This document shows, piece by piece, positions 8,348 to 17,387 of a stretch of DNA of 22,026 nucleotides (its first letter is position 1; each line of letters begins with the position of its first letter). Position numbers and translations under genes: made by a program. The DNA is taken from NCBI GenBank assembly GCA_032718475.1, contig JAUCBJ010001291.1, forward strand, positions 1 through 22,026, in the 5' to 3' direction. This stretch comes from Nemertoderma westbladi (lineage: Eukaryota > Xenacoelomorpha > Nemertodermatida > Nemertodermatidae). The notes beneath the pieces are model-generated. The model saw nothing but the letters and a program-made list of their open reading frames with translations. It did no database searches and was not told where the DNA came from.

Positions 8348-8376
8348 ATGCTATCTTCTTACCGGGAAGATAGCAT
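8348..8376 (+). other. Perfect 11-bp stem-loop next to the polypurine tract
   Basis: ATGCTATCTTC (8348-8358) pairs fully with GAAGATAGCAT (8366-8376) around a 7-base loop TTACCGG. It touches the polypurine tract at 8377. It could be an RNA signal for plus-strand priming, packaging or 3' end formation; the function is inferred only from position. Confidence 0.85.
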
Positions 8377-8385
8377 GGGGGGGAG
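8377..8385 (+). other. Polypurine tract
   Basis: GGGGGGGAG lies immediately before the TGTTAGC start of the 3' LTR, where the plus-strand primer of LTR retrotransposons is expected. Confidence 0.85.
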
Positions 8386-8916
8386 TGTTAGCTTATCCAA
8401 TTCCGCTAACACAAACCCATAGAGTGAGCCATAAAGCAATATTGGGAGCACGAGGTTGATTACCAATCAACCTCGTGTCAGCCCAGTAAACGGGGACAAT
8501 AGGCCCCAAAGGAGACACACACAATAGGGGTCAGGGGCCAAACCCCTAACCGAGAGAGAACACAGGGAGTGAAGGGAAACACTCCAAAGGGTGCCAACAG
8601 GGGTATCAACCAATCAGAGGGGGGAAAGGCATCGATTGAGTAGCAATAAAGCCACCGTGCAATATAACCAGTAACCTGTAATCATTCATTCAGTTTACTC
8701 AGTCAGATCAGTAGGGTGGAACGGGGACTTCTGTCACCGTCCGCTACCGCCATCATACTTATATTACCTATTGTGTCATACTATATTATATATATATCAG
8801 ACTATTATACCTTATACATATAACCGGACGCCAGAACTCTTTTACCTTTCACATACGGCGGGGACGCGTGGATAGAAAACCCAACGGATAAACCGGGATC
8901 CGTAGATCCCGTCACA
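8386..8916 (+). repeat. 3' LTR (531 bp, without the nested insertion)
   Basis: It matches the 5' LTR without gaps once the nested element and one CAGGG copy are removed. By eye the only differences are six transitions corresponding to 914, 915, 922, 924, 928 and 944 of the 5' LTR. It ends GTCACA and is followed by the GTGAA duplication. AATAAA at about 8645-8650 could serve as poly(A) signal for the element's transcript. Confidence 0.93.
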
Positions 8917-8921
8917 GTGAA

Positions 8922-8999
8922 GTTTCTAAAAACCACTACGCATATTTATCGCACTTAGAGCGCGCAACGCATTTGAAGCGCACTAACATTTTTCACTGG
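8922..8999. other. Host DNA between LTR element and next repeat
   Basis: A short AT-rich stretch with CG-containing words (GAGCGCGCAACGC). No gene or motif is recognised. Confidence 0.5.
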
Positions 9000-9255
9000 G
9001 CAATATAACTTCATAGTTTTGCGGATTGTAAATAACAAAGCTAGAGAAGATGTTAATTTTTAAATAATACGCCCTCTAGCGGCAGACTGGGGAACTTCAG
9101 ACTACTCTATGTCTCCGCAAAAAATATTGCCTATGCCGTAGTAGATGCAGATTGGGGGGTCAAAATTAAGTAATAATATATCTAAATAAGCCTCAAACAT
9201 CTTGCCTCATGGCTCGCCCCTTAGAACTCTTAAGCAATATAACTTCATAGTTTTT
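9000..9255 (+). repeat. 234-bp repeat unit, copy 1 (about 1.1 units)
   Basis: GCAATATAACTTCATAGTTTT opens the copy at 9000 and recurs at 9234, so slightly more than one 234-bp tandem unit is present. It contains GCCCTCTAGCGGCAGACT and GCCTCAAACATCTTGCCTCA. An inverted copy lies at 21471-21722, starting at a different point of the unit. Confidence 0.88.
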
Positions 9256-10039
9256 AAGGAAAACTGGTAAATGAGATGTGTTAATTACGCATACCTCGCA
9301 GTCTTAAGTAATTAATTATACAGTAGGTTAGACCGTTTTGAGAATAGGACCATTGGAAAGAGCGCCCTCGATAACCTCAGTACAAAGAAAATTAATACGG
9401 ATTAACCGGATATAGCTTGTTATTATAAAACATAAATTATAGTAGAACAATTAGGGTTGTAAATAAAAACAAATTAAAATGAAGATAAACTGTATATATA
9501 TATAAACTTATGTATTAAAAGAGGGCCCTATTTAATTATACAGTATACTGAAAATGGTTAGCGATACCATAATTAGATTATCGATAGGGATGCGGCTTCC
9601 TTAAATGAGGCAATCCTGGCCTAGATATAGTAAAGGACCCAAGTGATGCTATAGTGAGAACAAAGGAGGGCCGCTTGAGCATTAGCCTTGAGCGATATAC
9701 GGATTTGCTGTAGTCAAGGCCGCGATGGGATTATTAGTGAGTCATCGATGGGGCTGCTAACAGACGGGACTGCTCATTTATATTTGCCTTGGGGGTATAC
9801 GTGTAGATTCACTGCCTGTCGTATCTACTTAATGAATAATGAGGCCAGAGGAGGGGCCCCCCGCCGATGAACCTAGTTGATAGTTGCCGGGAATGTGGTG
9901 AACGGGGGATGCAATAGGTAATTATATAGCTAAATATAGACATGATGTCATAGTGATCTCATTGGTAATATAAAAACTACTTAATCTAAAAATAGAAATC
10001 AATGTATAAAGTAAAAGTAATACAATTAATTAATTTAAA
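9256..10039. other. Intergenic, nothing recognised
   Basis: AT-rich DNA with a short TA run near 9490. A 60-codon open frame at 9688-9870 has no recognisable domain and no splice or start context to support it. The right end is made of TAATTAATTTAAAATA-type words that lead into the foldback element. Confidence 0.6.
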
Positions 10040-10470
10040 ATAAAGTACAAATGAATAATTAATTTAGAATTAAATACAAATGAAATAAAATGCAAATAAT
10101 TAATTAAAATTAGGTATAAATAAATAAGTATTAATGAATAAAAGAGCCGCGGTGTCACTTATGACACCCTCTTGGGCCTCTCGGCGACAGTTAGACCCAA
10201 CTCATGACTCATCGCTTAGGAATGTGACGCCTTGGGTGTCATTGGCGCCAGACTGTCTGGGTGACACCTCCCAATTAGGCTAATTAGACCCCTATTAGGG
10301 TTTAATTGTACTAATTAATTGATGACACCTGTCAATTAGGGTCTAATTAGCCTAATTGGGAGGTGTCACCCAGACAGTCTGGCGCCAATGACACCCCAGG
10401 CGTCACATTCCTAAGCGATGAGTCATGAGTTGGGTCTAACTGTCGCCGAGCCGCCCAAGACCCTACTACT
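10040..10470 (+). mobile_element. Foldback element, copy 1, with 120-bp near-perfect inverted arms
   Basis: Arms at about 10171-10291 and 10338-10460 are reverse complements with only a few mismatches, around a spacer of about 46 bases. The left 130 bp is AT-rich and ends with GGTGTCACTTATGACACC, itself a hairpin. TGACACC/GGTGTCA occurs many times in both directions. A second copy in the opposite orientation is at 20817-21263, which fixes the outer limits. There is no coding capacity. Confidence 0.87.
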
Positions 10471-11283
10471 ATCAGGTAGAACAGCTGCTAGTGAAACTAA
10501 TCAATCATCTAGAACTTAAACGCATACAACTAGACGTACGGCGCATTAAAAGGGAAGGCCGTGACAAACTAATACCATTGGGACCATCAGTCACATTCCT
10601 TGCTGTCACAAGTTGAACTCATGAGGCAACCAAGGACGCTGCATCTCCTATCTAATCTGCGTTGAAACTTTTCATAGAAAATATATGATATTATATTTTC
10701 CAGAGTTATATATATTTTTGAGTATATGAAGGCTATAGGGATATTTTTTATTGTTAAAATTTACATTATTTATCGCTCAGTCAATGGGCTAGCGGTAAAT
10801 AATATGTGCATTATTTATTACCTGGGTAAATGGGGATTATTGCTCTGACATCAGCCAACTTTGTACTTTAATAATTACTATTCTGGAGCATTATATTTAT
10901 TTAATGAGAAGCTATGACTAGTAAAATGACATTAAGTAATCTATAATATTCAAATTAATAACATGTTCCAGAATATTGTGTATTTTATTAAATATAGTAA
11001 ATGGCCTGCCTTACAGGCTGTAACAGTTGCAAATACCTGCACTTTTTTAAGGCCAATACCTCAGCTATTTCTCAAAGACATTAATAGTTATTTACAAATT
11101 TGGAATCCTTTCAACGTCACCTTTCTGATTGGTGTCAACAAATCACAATAAGGACGAATAATAACCGCGGTGCGACTGGTGCAATGTTTGATTACTTATT
11201 AAACAATGATATATTTTAATAATTATAATAATAGGGATGATGTTAACAATAAAATTTATATTTTACAATAAATAAAACACGTT
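10471..11283. other. Intergenic AT-rich region with a 13-bp hairpin
   Basis: ATTATTTATCGCT (10765-10777) pairs with AGCGGTAAATAAT (10791-10803), one mismatch. The TTTACCGCT/AGCGGTAAA words resemble those of the hairpin at 11284-11371. A 62-codon frame at 10963 shows no gene-like features. Confidence 0.6.
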
Positions 11284-11371
11284 GTTTACCTTTTCGCCCC
11301 TCGATCTGACTTATTTACCACCCTCGCTGCGCTCGGTCGGTAAATAACAGATCTCGGGACGAACGGTAAAT
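11284..11371. repeat. Imperfect inverted repeat with GC-rich loop
   Basis: The arm with CCTCGATCTG and TTATTTACC pairs with GGTAAATAA and CAGATCTCGG, and outer GTTTACC/GGTAAAT words extend it. The loop is GC-rich (CCCTCGCTGCGCTCGG) in an AT-rich region. Flanking AATAAA/TTTATT words are also partly mirrored, so it may be a small foldback element. Confidence 0.6.
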
Positions 11372-11802
11372 AAAGCATATTTTATTTACCGTACAATAAA
11401 TACGAAAAACAACATTTTTATTGCAAAATAATATTATCTGCTTCGAATGGGGACCGTGCTAAACGTGAGGATTTGATTAGCTTATATTTCTGATTCAAAT
11501 TTGCGAAAAGAAAATTATACCAAACGACAGAGGAGGAATCTAATTTATGTAATAATTCTCGATATCTGTACCAAATTGTTTCTTTATAACATCCCAGACT
11601 CAGTTTACTGACTGAGCTGTTCATTGTGGTTGTGACACATCAGCTTATGATAAGCGGGAAATTGAAAAAAAATAAACAAATAAATAAATAAGCTAATAAC
11701 CTCATTATAATAAAACATAAATTAATAATAACACCTTATTGTATATATATATTTTAATTTATTAATTCATAATATTGATTCGATAACAAAAACTAACAAT
11801 TT
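11372..11802. other. Intergenic, nothing recognised
   Basis: AT-rich sequence. A 68-codon - strand frame at 11418-11624 lacks any recognisable domain. Confidence 0.55.
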
Positions 11803-12580
11803 ACATACTTGTGTGTAAAGTAGCACTTTACAGTCTGATGATCCGAGTGGCTTTGTTACACGAACGAACGTTAGTTAGTGAGTGAAAATAAAGACACGAG
11901 GATCAGAACGCTGTAAAGTACTTTGCAACAAGTTTGTATGTAGTTTTATTCCAAAATTGGAACATTACGAAATGATTGCACATATACATTATAAGTGATA
12001 GAAACTGCACATATTACAGTATATTAGCTATATTAGTTGCTGTATAAATAATTGTAAAAATAACATAAATTATGTTATAAATAAGTTAGCTTATATTTAT
12101 GGTGGCGTTTGGAGCCATGTTATAATAATATAGCTAGGCCCTACTGGTTATTAATAGCTATACCCCGTCTACCGGTAGATAATGCAGTAGGCCTATCTGG
12201 CTGTGAGGCAAATTTCCACCTATTGTTTACGTGGTATCCAATGACGGCGTTAAGTAATGTCCCCTTAGTGGACATTACTTAACGCCGTCATGGGTTACCA
12301 CGTAAACAATAACACCAAATATAATACTAAATGTACAGGCCAATACAATGCTGTAATGTCCTCTAAAGTTGTAAAGTGCTAAATATCAACTCGCTGTTAA
12401 TACTAACGGCGTTGAGTAATGTTACAATTTCGGAGTAAAACTACATACATACATGTTGCAAAGTACTTTACAGTGTGATGATCCGATTGGCTTTGTTACA
12501 CGAACGAACGTTAAGAGAGTGAGTGAAAATAAATCCACGAGGATCAGAACAGTTTACACACAAGTATATAAATAGTTATT
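11803..12580. mobile_element. Composite inverted repeat with two direct cores
   Basis: Outer ends CTTGTGTGTAAA (about 11809) and TTTACACACAAG (about 12553) are inverted. Inner flanks at about 11911-11948 and 12435-12472 (CTGTAAAGTACTTTGCAAC and its complement) are also inverted. Yet the core of about 88 bp between them (11822-11909 and 12462-12550), containing GGCTTTGTTACACGAACGAA, is in the same direction in both. A separate long hairpin lies in the middle (12221-12311). Confidence 0.82.
12221..12311. repeat. 42-bp inverted repeat with 7-base loop
   Basis: The arms run from TATTGTTTACGTGG through GACGGCGTTAAGTAATGTCC and back, with loop CCTTAGT at 12263-12269. Only two or three mismatches occur over about 42 bp. 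ACGGCGTTGAGTAATGT recurs once more at about 12407, so the arm sequence is part of a local repeat. Confidence 0.88.
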
Positions 12581-13291
12581 ACATTTTAATATATATTTTT
12601 TTTTATTATAACAAACGCCATTATTTTGTTTAAAATCTAGTATGTGGCATAAACTATATATTATCCATTAATACAGTTTAGGCAATATATTGCATATAGT
12701 AATAATATAATATTGCCTAAACTGTATTTTACCTCATATTCATTATTTTATTTATTTTATTTGCCATAATATTGTTTTAATTGGAAATTAAATATAATAA
12801 CTGAATCTGTGAATCATTTTATCTCAATTGCTGTTTATTATCCATTACATATACGCATTTGTCCCTAAAGTTAATTTACAGGACAAAAATATTGATTTTC
12901 ACCATAACTGAATTAGAAATCACGAAATAAATATGTTGTTGTTTGGTACGTTTTAAAAAACTGCAACGACATGTGGAATGCTAGCAGTAGCCATGAATTA
13001 TAAGTTACACATCTGGATGTTCTTTTATCGTAAAGCACTGCGCGTGGCATTTTATACCTGGGGAGGTAGGAACGCTAGATACCAAATGGTCTACAACCCT
13101 CTCAGTTGTCGTCCTATTTATGCAGCACTCCGTTCTGCAATTGGAACTATTTAACATGAAACAAGAAGATGAGATATGGCATTGTAGCCTATTTAAGAGC
13201 CGCAACCATCGCTAATGTGTTTCAGGATATATATAACACGGGCTCCGCTACTGCGTACCGGTATAATAATTGTTAAATACGCCAAGTGTCA
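12581..13291. other. Intergenic AT-rich region with one 18-bp perfect hairpin
   Basis: ATACAGTTTAGGCAATAT (12671-12688) and ATATTGCCTAAACTGTAT (12710-12727) are perfect complements around 21 bases. The TA-CAGT...ACTG-TA ends would fit a tiny mariner-type remnant. Otherwise no gene is recognised; a 66-codon - strand frame at 13005-13205 has no support. Confidence 0.6.
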
Positions 13292-13391
13292 GGATGGCAT
13301 TTTCACAAGAATGCTGCGCCGGGTTCATTGTGTCAAGTACAATGAACACATCTCCAATCAGACACTACAACATTGGAGGTGTTCCATTGAG
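13292..13391 (+). pseudogene. LINE fragment: short repeat of the C-terminal part
   Basis: About 100 bp nearly identical to 13726-13827 and encoding TRMLRRVH...HISNQTL, a stretch typical of the C-terminal part of non-LTR retrotransposon polyproteins. It is isolated and shows no full frame. It may be a partial duplication of the neighbouring LINE copy. Confidence 0.75.
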
Positions 13392-13494
13392 GAAATCAAT
13401 AATTCAACAAAATTATGACATTGAACCTTAACAGCCCTCATGAAATGTCTGATCGTAAAGGAATAAATTCCAGGGATGGCTTGCTTGAGAATGT

Positions 13495-14150
13495 GGATGA
13501 CTACTTGGGATCATGGAATGGATCCGAAACTCAGAGTAGACCTTCGGATACGTAAGATGAAGACATGGGCAGCGTTAAATAGTCTGTCCAGGATTTGAAA
13601 GTCCCATAGAATAAAACTGGACCTTAAGGTTCGCTTATTTAGGGCAGTAGAAGTACCAGTATTTTATATGGGAGTCCATGCTCGCTCAGTGCTCTAACTG
13701 CTGAGGCTGAGGACACCAAATCTCTGGATGGCACATTCACAAGAATGCTACGCCGGGTTCATTGTGTCAAGTACAATGCACACATCTCCAATCAGACACT
13801 ATATAACATTTGAGGTGTTCCATTAGTCTCCCATAGCTTGACACTTGAACGGAACCGCCTCCGCTTTGCAGGACATTGCTTTCGCCGTGAGGACCAGCCA
13901 ATGCTCTTGTGCAATTTCGTCCTCATGGAGTGAATAAGGATGGTGGACAGCCCATGACTTTTTTGGACGCCTCTTAAAGGACACTGGCCTTGAAGATGCG
14001 GATGATTTAGCAAATGTCATGGGTGATAGGGAGTTGTGGCGGCGCAATTTTGTCAAGCCGGCACACCATTCTTAATATATATGTAATATATATATATATA
14101 ATGGTGCTGCAATGCAGCATGTCGATGGACGTAGTGGTAGTATTAGTAGG
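13495..14150 (+). mobile_element. Dead LINE 3' end (connection region to 3' tail)
   Basis: In broken frames the + strand encodes VDDYLGSW, RKMKTWAALNSLSRI, LDLKVRLFRAVE, TRMLRRVH and LRFAGHCFRREDQP-like stretches, then LKDTGLEDADDLANVMGD and a stop near 14072. These are the order and motifs of the C-terminal third of a CR1/RTE-like LINE ORF2, with several stops and frameshifts. A short AT-rich 3' end and GTAGTGG-type tail follow. It lies just upstream of the first visible WDR6 exon, probably within an intron. A 3' part in the opposite orientation lies at 15454-15833. Confidence 0.85.
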
Positions 14151-14403
14151 TAAGGGTAGGGGTAGGTAGAGGTAGGGGTGTCATGTAATTGATTCTGTGT
14201 AGGTGCCGAATTGACACTGAACTGATTGATATAAAACGATGTTTTCATCAAATCATAAAAATGTACAATATTCCATGGCCTAACAATATATTCCTATTTA
14301 GTATATGTTTGTTTTATCTTTTTTAATTTGCTACCACGCAACTTACTGTATTTAGTATTTAATGATTTTTGCTTTTAAATTATAATTTTACTTATTGTTT
14401 CAG

Positions 14404-15203
14404 TGGGGGGCGTTGCAGTTTGCAGTGTTGGCGGGTTACCATAGAGACGGCGAACGCACGAAATAATCGCGGTACCATTACTCTCTCCTCGGTTAGCCAT
14501 TTGGGTTTACTGGCGGGCCAGCCAGCCAATCACAACAAAGGAACCGCCCGACAGGAGGACACCAACTATATCTCTATGACGACCCGTTCAGTAGGCCCCG
14601 GACAGTGTACCGTGTGTGTCGCCGCCTCCGATGGTGCCTTCCGGTTGTTTAATCTGAACGAAATTTCGAGACGATTGGAATTAGTTTGTTTAATTAGCGG
14701 GGATTGTTGTTTATTGAGCACCGCCGTAGTGGCATTGGCGGGAAGTGGAGGTTGCGTTTGTGTTGGGGCGACTAATGGGACCGTGTACTTAACGAAACTA
14801 CCACGACGACCAGACAGTAGTAGTAGTAATGGTAGCCAAACTAGCCAAACTGGGTTTATTGGTAGCCAAACTGGCTTTATTGATAGCCAAACTGGGTTTA
14901 TTGGTAGCCAAACTGGGTTTATTGATAGCCAAACTGGGTTTATTGGTAGCCAAACTGGGTTTATTGGTAGCCAAACTGGGTTTAGCGATAGTCAAACCCA
15001 TTTGGATGGCCTCCGATTTTCCGATGACTCATATTCTTTATCGCTTCATCAGAACGGCGTTAACGCTATATCTACCGTGACTGCGGCCCCGTCCTGTTTC
15101 GCCATAGCTACGGGAGGAGACGACACGTCACTAGTGATTACCATAGTTACGTACGACGTGGAGTCCGACTGCTACACGGAGGTGCAGAAGACAGTTATTA
15201 GAG
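14404..15203 (+). CDS. WDR6: WDR6-like internal exon (C-terminal WD40 blades)
   Basis: WDR6 is a WD40 protein that partners FTSJ1 in 2'-O-methylation of tRNA position 34 (known for the family). The exon follows a pyrimidine-rich acceptor TTATTGTTTCAG ending at 14403 and ends at GAG|GTTTGT, leaving one base of a codon. Recognisable elements, in the order of the WDR6 C-terminus, are a YISM segment, CVAASDGAFRLFNL, CVGATNGTVYLTKL and LHQNGVNAIS...IATGGDD. A 7-residue repeat expansion sits between two blades. The phase matches the next exon. No earlier WDR6 exon is seen upstream in the window, and LINE copies flank the exon. The orthology is my reading of the motifs, without a search. Confidence 0.8.
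14843..15000 (+). repeat. 21-bp coding minisatellite in WDR6
   Basis: AGCCAAACTGGGTTTATTG units recur every 21 bp at 14843, 14864, 14885, 14906, 14927, 14948, 14969 and a diverged one at 14990. They encode GSQTGFI or DSQTGFI. As 21 is a multiple of three, copy-number change keeps the frame. It probably forms a loop between WD40 blades. Confidence 0.93.
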
Positions 15204-15988
15204 GTTTGTTATTTCAGTTATTTAAATATTATTGGTTGTTAATAACAATAACTATATGATATTGGTTGTTTGTACTTTATTAGCATGAGCTAGGGTTGTT
15301 TGTATGGTATGTTACATTCCATTACAGTACAGTGCAGTACAGTATGTTGTAGCCAAACTTGTAATTGAAGAATAACTTGAAGAGGGTTTTGTTTCCCAAT
15401 GAAGACACTAAAATTACAGTCGTACACTGAAGAACGCTTGGTCAGTAAAATGTACCACTACTACTACTATCGACATGCTGCATTGCAGCTGCATTATATA
15501 TATATTACATATATATTAAGAATGCTGTACCGGCTTGTTGACAAAATTGCGCCGCCACAACTCCCTATCACCCATGACATTTGCTAGATCATCCGCATCT
15601 TCAAGGCCAGTGTCCTTTAAGATGCGTCTCAAGAAAGTCATGGGCTGTCCACCATGCTTATTCACTCCATGAGGCTGCCAAAGTACAAGATTATGCACTG
15701 GCTGGTCCTCACGGCGAAAGAAATGTCCTGCAAAGCGGAGGCGGTTCCGTTCAAGTGTCAAGCTAGGGGAGATTAAGGGAACACCTCCAATGTTGTATAG
15801 AGTCTGATAGAAGATGTGTTCAAAATGTACCAATCGTCTACTCGACTATTATTTAGTATATCATATTTATCTTATAAAGGTTTGGGCGAATTCCCAGATA
15901 AAACTGAATCTAGTTTATATTTACACTACTGGAGATTAGATTAACCCTTTTAAATTAACAATAGTAAACTACTTTATTATTATTATAG
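15204..15988 (+). other. WDR6 intron holding an antisense LINE end
   Basis: The intron starts GTTTGT and ends in a TTATTATTATTATAG acceptor. Removing it joins one base (G) to GG and keeps the WDR6 frame into GAHSAQITAV. Almost half of it is the LINE fragment at 15454-15833. Confidence 0.78.
15454..15833 (-). mobile_element. LINE 3' end, opposite orientation to 13495-14150
   Basis: Read on the - strand it encodes NQTLY-like residues, then LERNRLRFAGHFFRREDQP, LVLWQPHG and LKDTGLEDADDLANVMGDRE up to a stop, then an AT-rich 3' end and an ACTACTACT-complement tail. It is much closer to an intact frame than the + strand copy. With that copy it forms an inverted repeat of about 350 bp around the WDR6 exon. 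Confidence 0.87.
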
Positions 15989-16175
15989 GGGCCCATTCAG
16001 CTCAAATAACAGCTGTGCATTTCCTCTGCATTGATTGGTTACTTACGATGGGGGTTGACCAGCTGCTGAGACTGTGGTGTTTGCGGTGGTCGGGTTCTTC
16101 CGTTGTTAGCGTCGTTCTCACGCGCAGTTGGCCGTTTGGTGTCGCCGATCCGGCTGGTCTACAAGCTGTAGAGAG
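15989..16175 (+). CDS. WDR6: WDR6-like exon, last WD40 blade
   Basis: The exon runs from after a TTATTATTATAG acceptor to GAGAG|GTGAGT. In the phase set by the preceding exon it encodes GAHSAQITAV, then LLTMGVDQLLRLW and SWPFGVADPAGLQAVE. In WDR6 proteins the same place has a His-Ala...Val-Thr-Gly blade start, a VDQ...W signature and a V-x-DVA segment near the C-terminus. Exon-exon phase agreement supports real splicing. About 15-25 codons of the gene should remain downstream. Confidence 0.8.
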
Positions 16176-16323
16176 GTGAGTCTCGGTAGGATCCATCTAC
16201 CTATCTTACGTCTATCGTCTACAAATACGGATCATTATTAATTGTATAGCGACACAACCGGTTAGCTAGTGAACTTGGTGGGGATATGAAGGGTTTGAGT
16301 GTTTTGGGGAGCGGGGAGTACAG

Positions 16324-16432
16324 TAGATTTAAAGTTGTAACCTTGGTAGCAAGATGTGGTGGGGGGGGGGGGGGGGTAATATTGGGACACCTTGTGACAA
16401 CAGGGGGAGGGGAAGAGGTGTACACCTTGTGA
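16324..16432 (+). CDS. WDR6: Candidate terminal WDR6 exon with a G16 run
   Basis: AG at 16322-16323 could be an acceptor, though its pyrimidine tract is poor. In the required phase the sequence encodes SRFKVVTLVARCGGG, reminiscent of the hydrophobic-Cys-Gly-Gly end of WDR6, before a run of 16 Gs (16361-16376) and a stop at about 16430. The homopolymer makes the end of the frame uncertain. Another exon farther on is possible. Confidence 0.3.
16361..16376 (+). repeat. G16 homopolymer
   Basis: Sixteen consecutive Gs. Length in such runs is often wrong in assemblies and variable in populations; it could also form a G-quadruplex. Confidence 0.85.
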
Positions 16433-16456
16433 CAACAGGGGGAGGGGAAGAGGTGT
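16387..16456. repeat. 35-bp tandem duplication
   Basis: ACACCTTGTGACAACAGGGG through AGAGGTGT occurs at 16387-16421 and again, identical, at 16422-16456. It is recent, as no differences have accumulated. Confidence 0.92.
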
Positions 16457-17387
16457 CGAAAATCGGATTCAATTTACGTGACTTTAATGAACGTCCCTTA
16501 TAAGAAGAAACAAGAAGAAACACTCGTGATACAGAAATTTCGGTGGCTGGGTGGCTCAAACTGGCCATTGAAAGGCCAAGCATTGAGATCAGTTCACGGT
16601 ATTATCGGAGATTAAACATGTATGTGCCGCGGCTAATTGCAGTGAGAACCCACGGCACGGCACATTCCGATTGGGCTATTATCACACAGTAAGATTCAGG
16701 CTTAATTGTACTGCGATACACTGTTAAAGCAACAGCAGTCACACCTTGTGCAGACCACATGAGTCATTACGCCCATAGTCCAAGTCAAGTGGTGTTCCTA
16801 AAGTAGTGTAAGGATTGGAATACGCTATCGTTAAATAATAATTCTAGAAAACTAGTTAAGTAGTTGAGCCAAAATGAAATTACATTTACAATTACATTTG
16901 CTGTGACTGCAAGTACCTTTGTGTACTAAGTTAAGTACACCTAAATGTACCTTATTTAGTACACCTTGTCACGACCACGAGTACTGCCAAGAGAGACCTA
17001 CCTACGGTGTTTCGTGTTTTACACGATCACCTATCTCTTTGCTCACTTTATTTACTTTACCTTTGCCGTGGACTATCACGGCAAAGCCACGACAAATAGA
17101 TTTGCCGTCGAATGTCACGGCAAATTCCCACGCTATATATAAACGTTTGTGTGTCGGGATTAAATTTCAATGTCAGGAAATATTGAAGGTGTAAATTTCC
17201 CGTTATTTTACTGGGACGCAATTTACACAAATTCCATTTAACTTTTAAACCGAAGGGGATAAAAGCTTATTAACATCCATTTCATTATTCTAAATAATTA
17301 ATCATTTTACTTTTTAATATTAATTAATAATCAATCGTACATTATATACGAGTTTTAGTTGATATTCAATCTATTTATGATTCAGTT
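16457..17387. other. Spacer between convergent WDR6 and SPAG8
   Basis: No gene is recognised. Two small hairpins lie close together: TTTGCCGTG with CACGGCAAA (17062-17085, perfect 9 bp) and TTTGCCGT with ACGGCAAA (17101-17124). On the - strand ATTAAA (17313-17318 on the + strand as TTTAAT) is a possible poly(A) signal for SPAG8, about 70 nt past its stop. Confidence 0.6.

Larger units (their letters stand above)
883..8921 (+). mobile_element. Non-autonomous BEL/Pao-like LTR retrotransposon with 5-bp target duplication
   Basis: Seen: two LTRs (888-1838, 8386-8916) beginning TGTTAGC and ending GTCACA, the same 5 bases GTGAA outside both (883-887 and 8917-8921), a purine tract GGGGGGGAG touching the 3' LTR, and Gag-protease coding capacity on the same strand. 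Known: the capsid, zinc-knuckle and protease sequences are of the kind found in BEL/Pao elements. Inferred: with no reverse transcriptase, RNase H or integrase core, movement would need enzymes from a related full-length element. Apart from one cluster of substitutions the LTRs are identical by eye, so insertion was recent. No second copy of the element is seen in the window. Confidence 0.93.

Noticed and set aside
13792-14056. Two - strand frames over the LINE fragment
   Set aside because: The LINE protein motifs are read on the + strand; these are shadows.
14798-15080. Frames in other phases over the WDR6 exon, made of repeated LGLLVAKL or KPSLATN units
   Set aside because: The 21-bp periodicity leaves other frames open by chance; only the frame matching WDR6 motifs and splice phase is supported.
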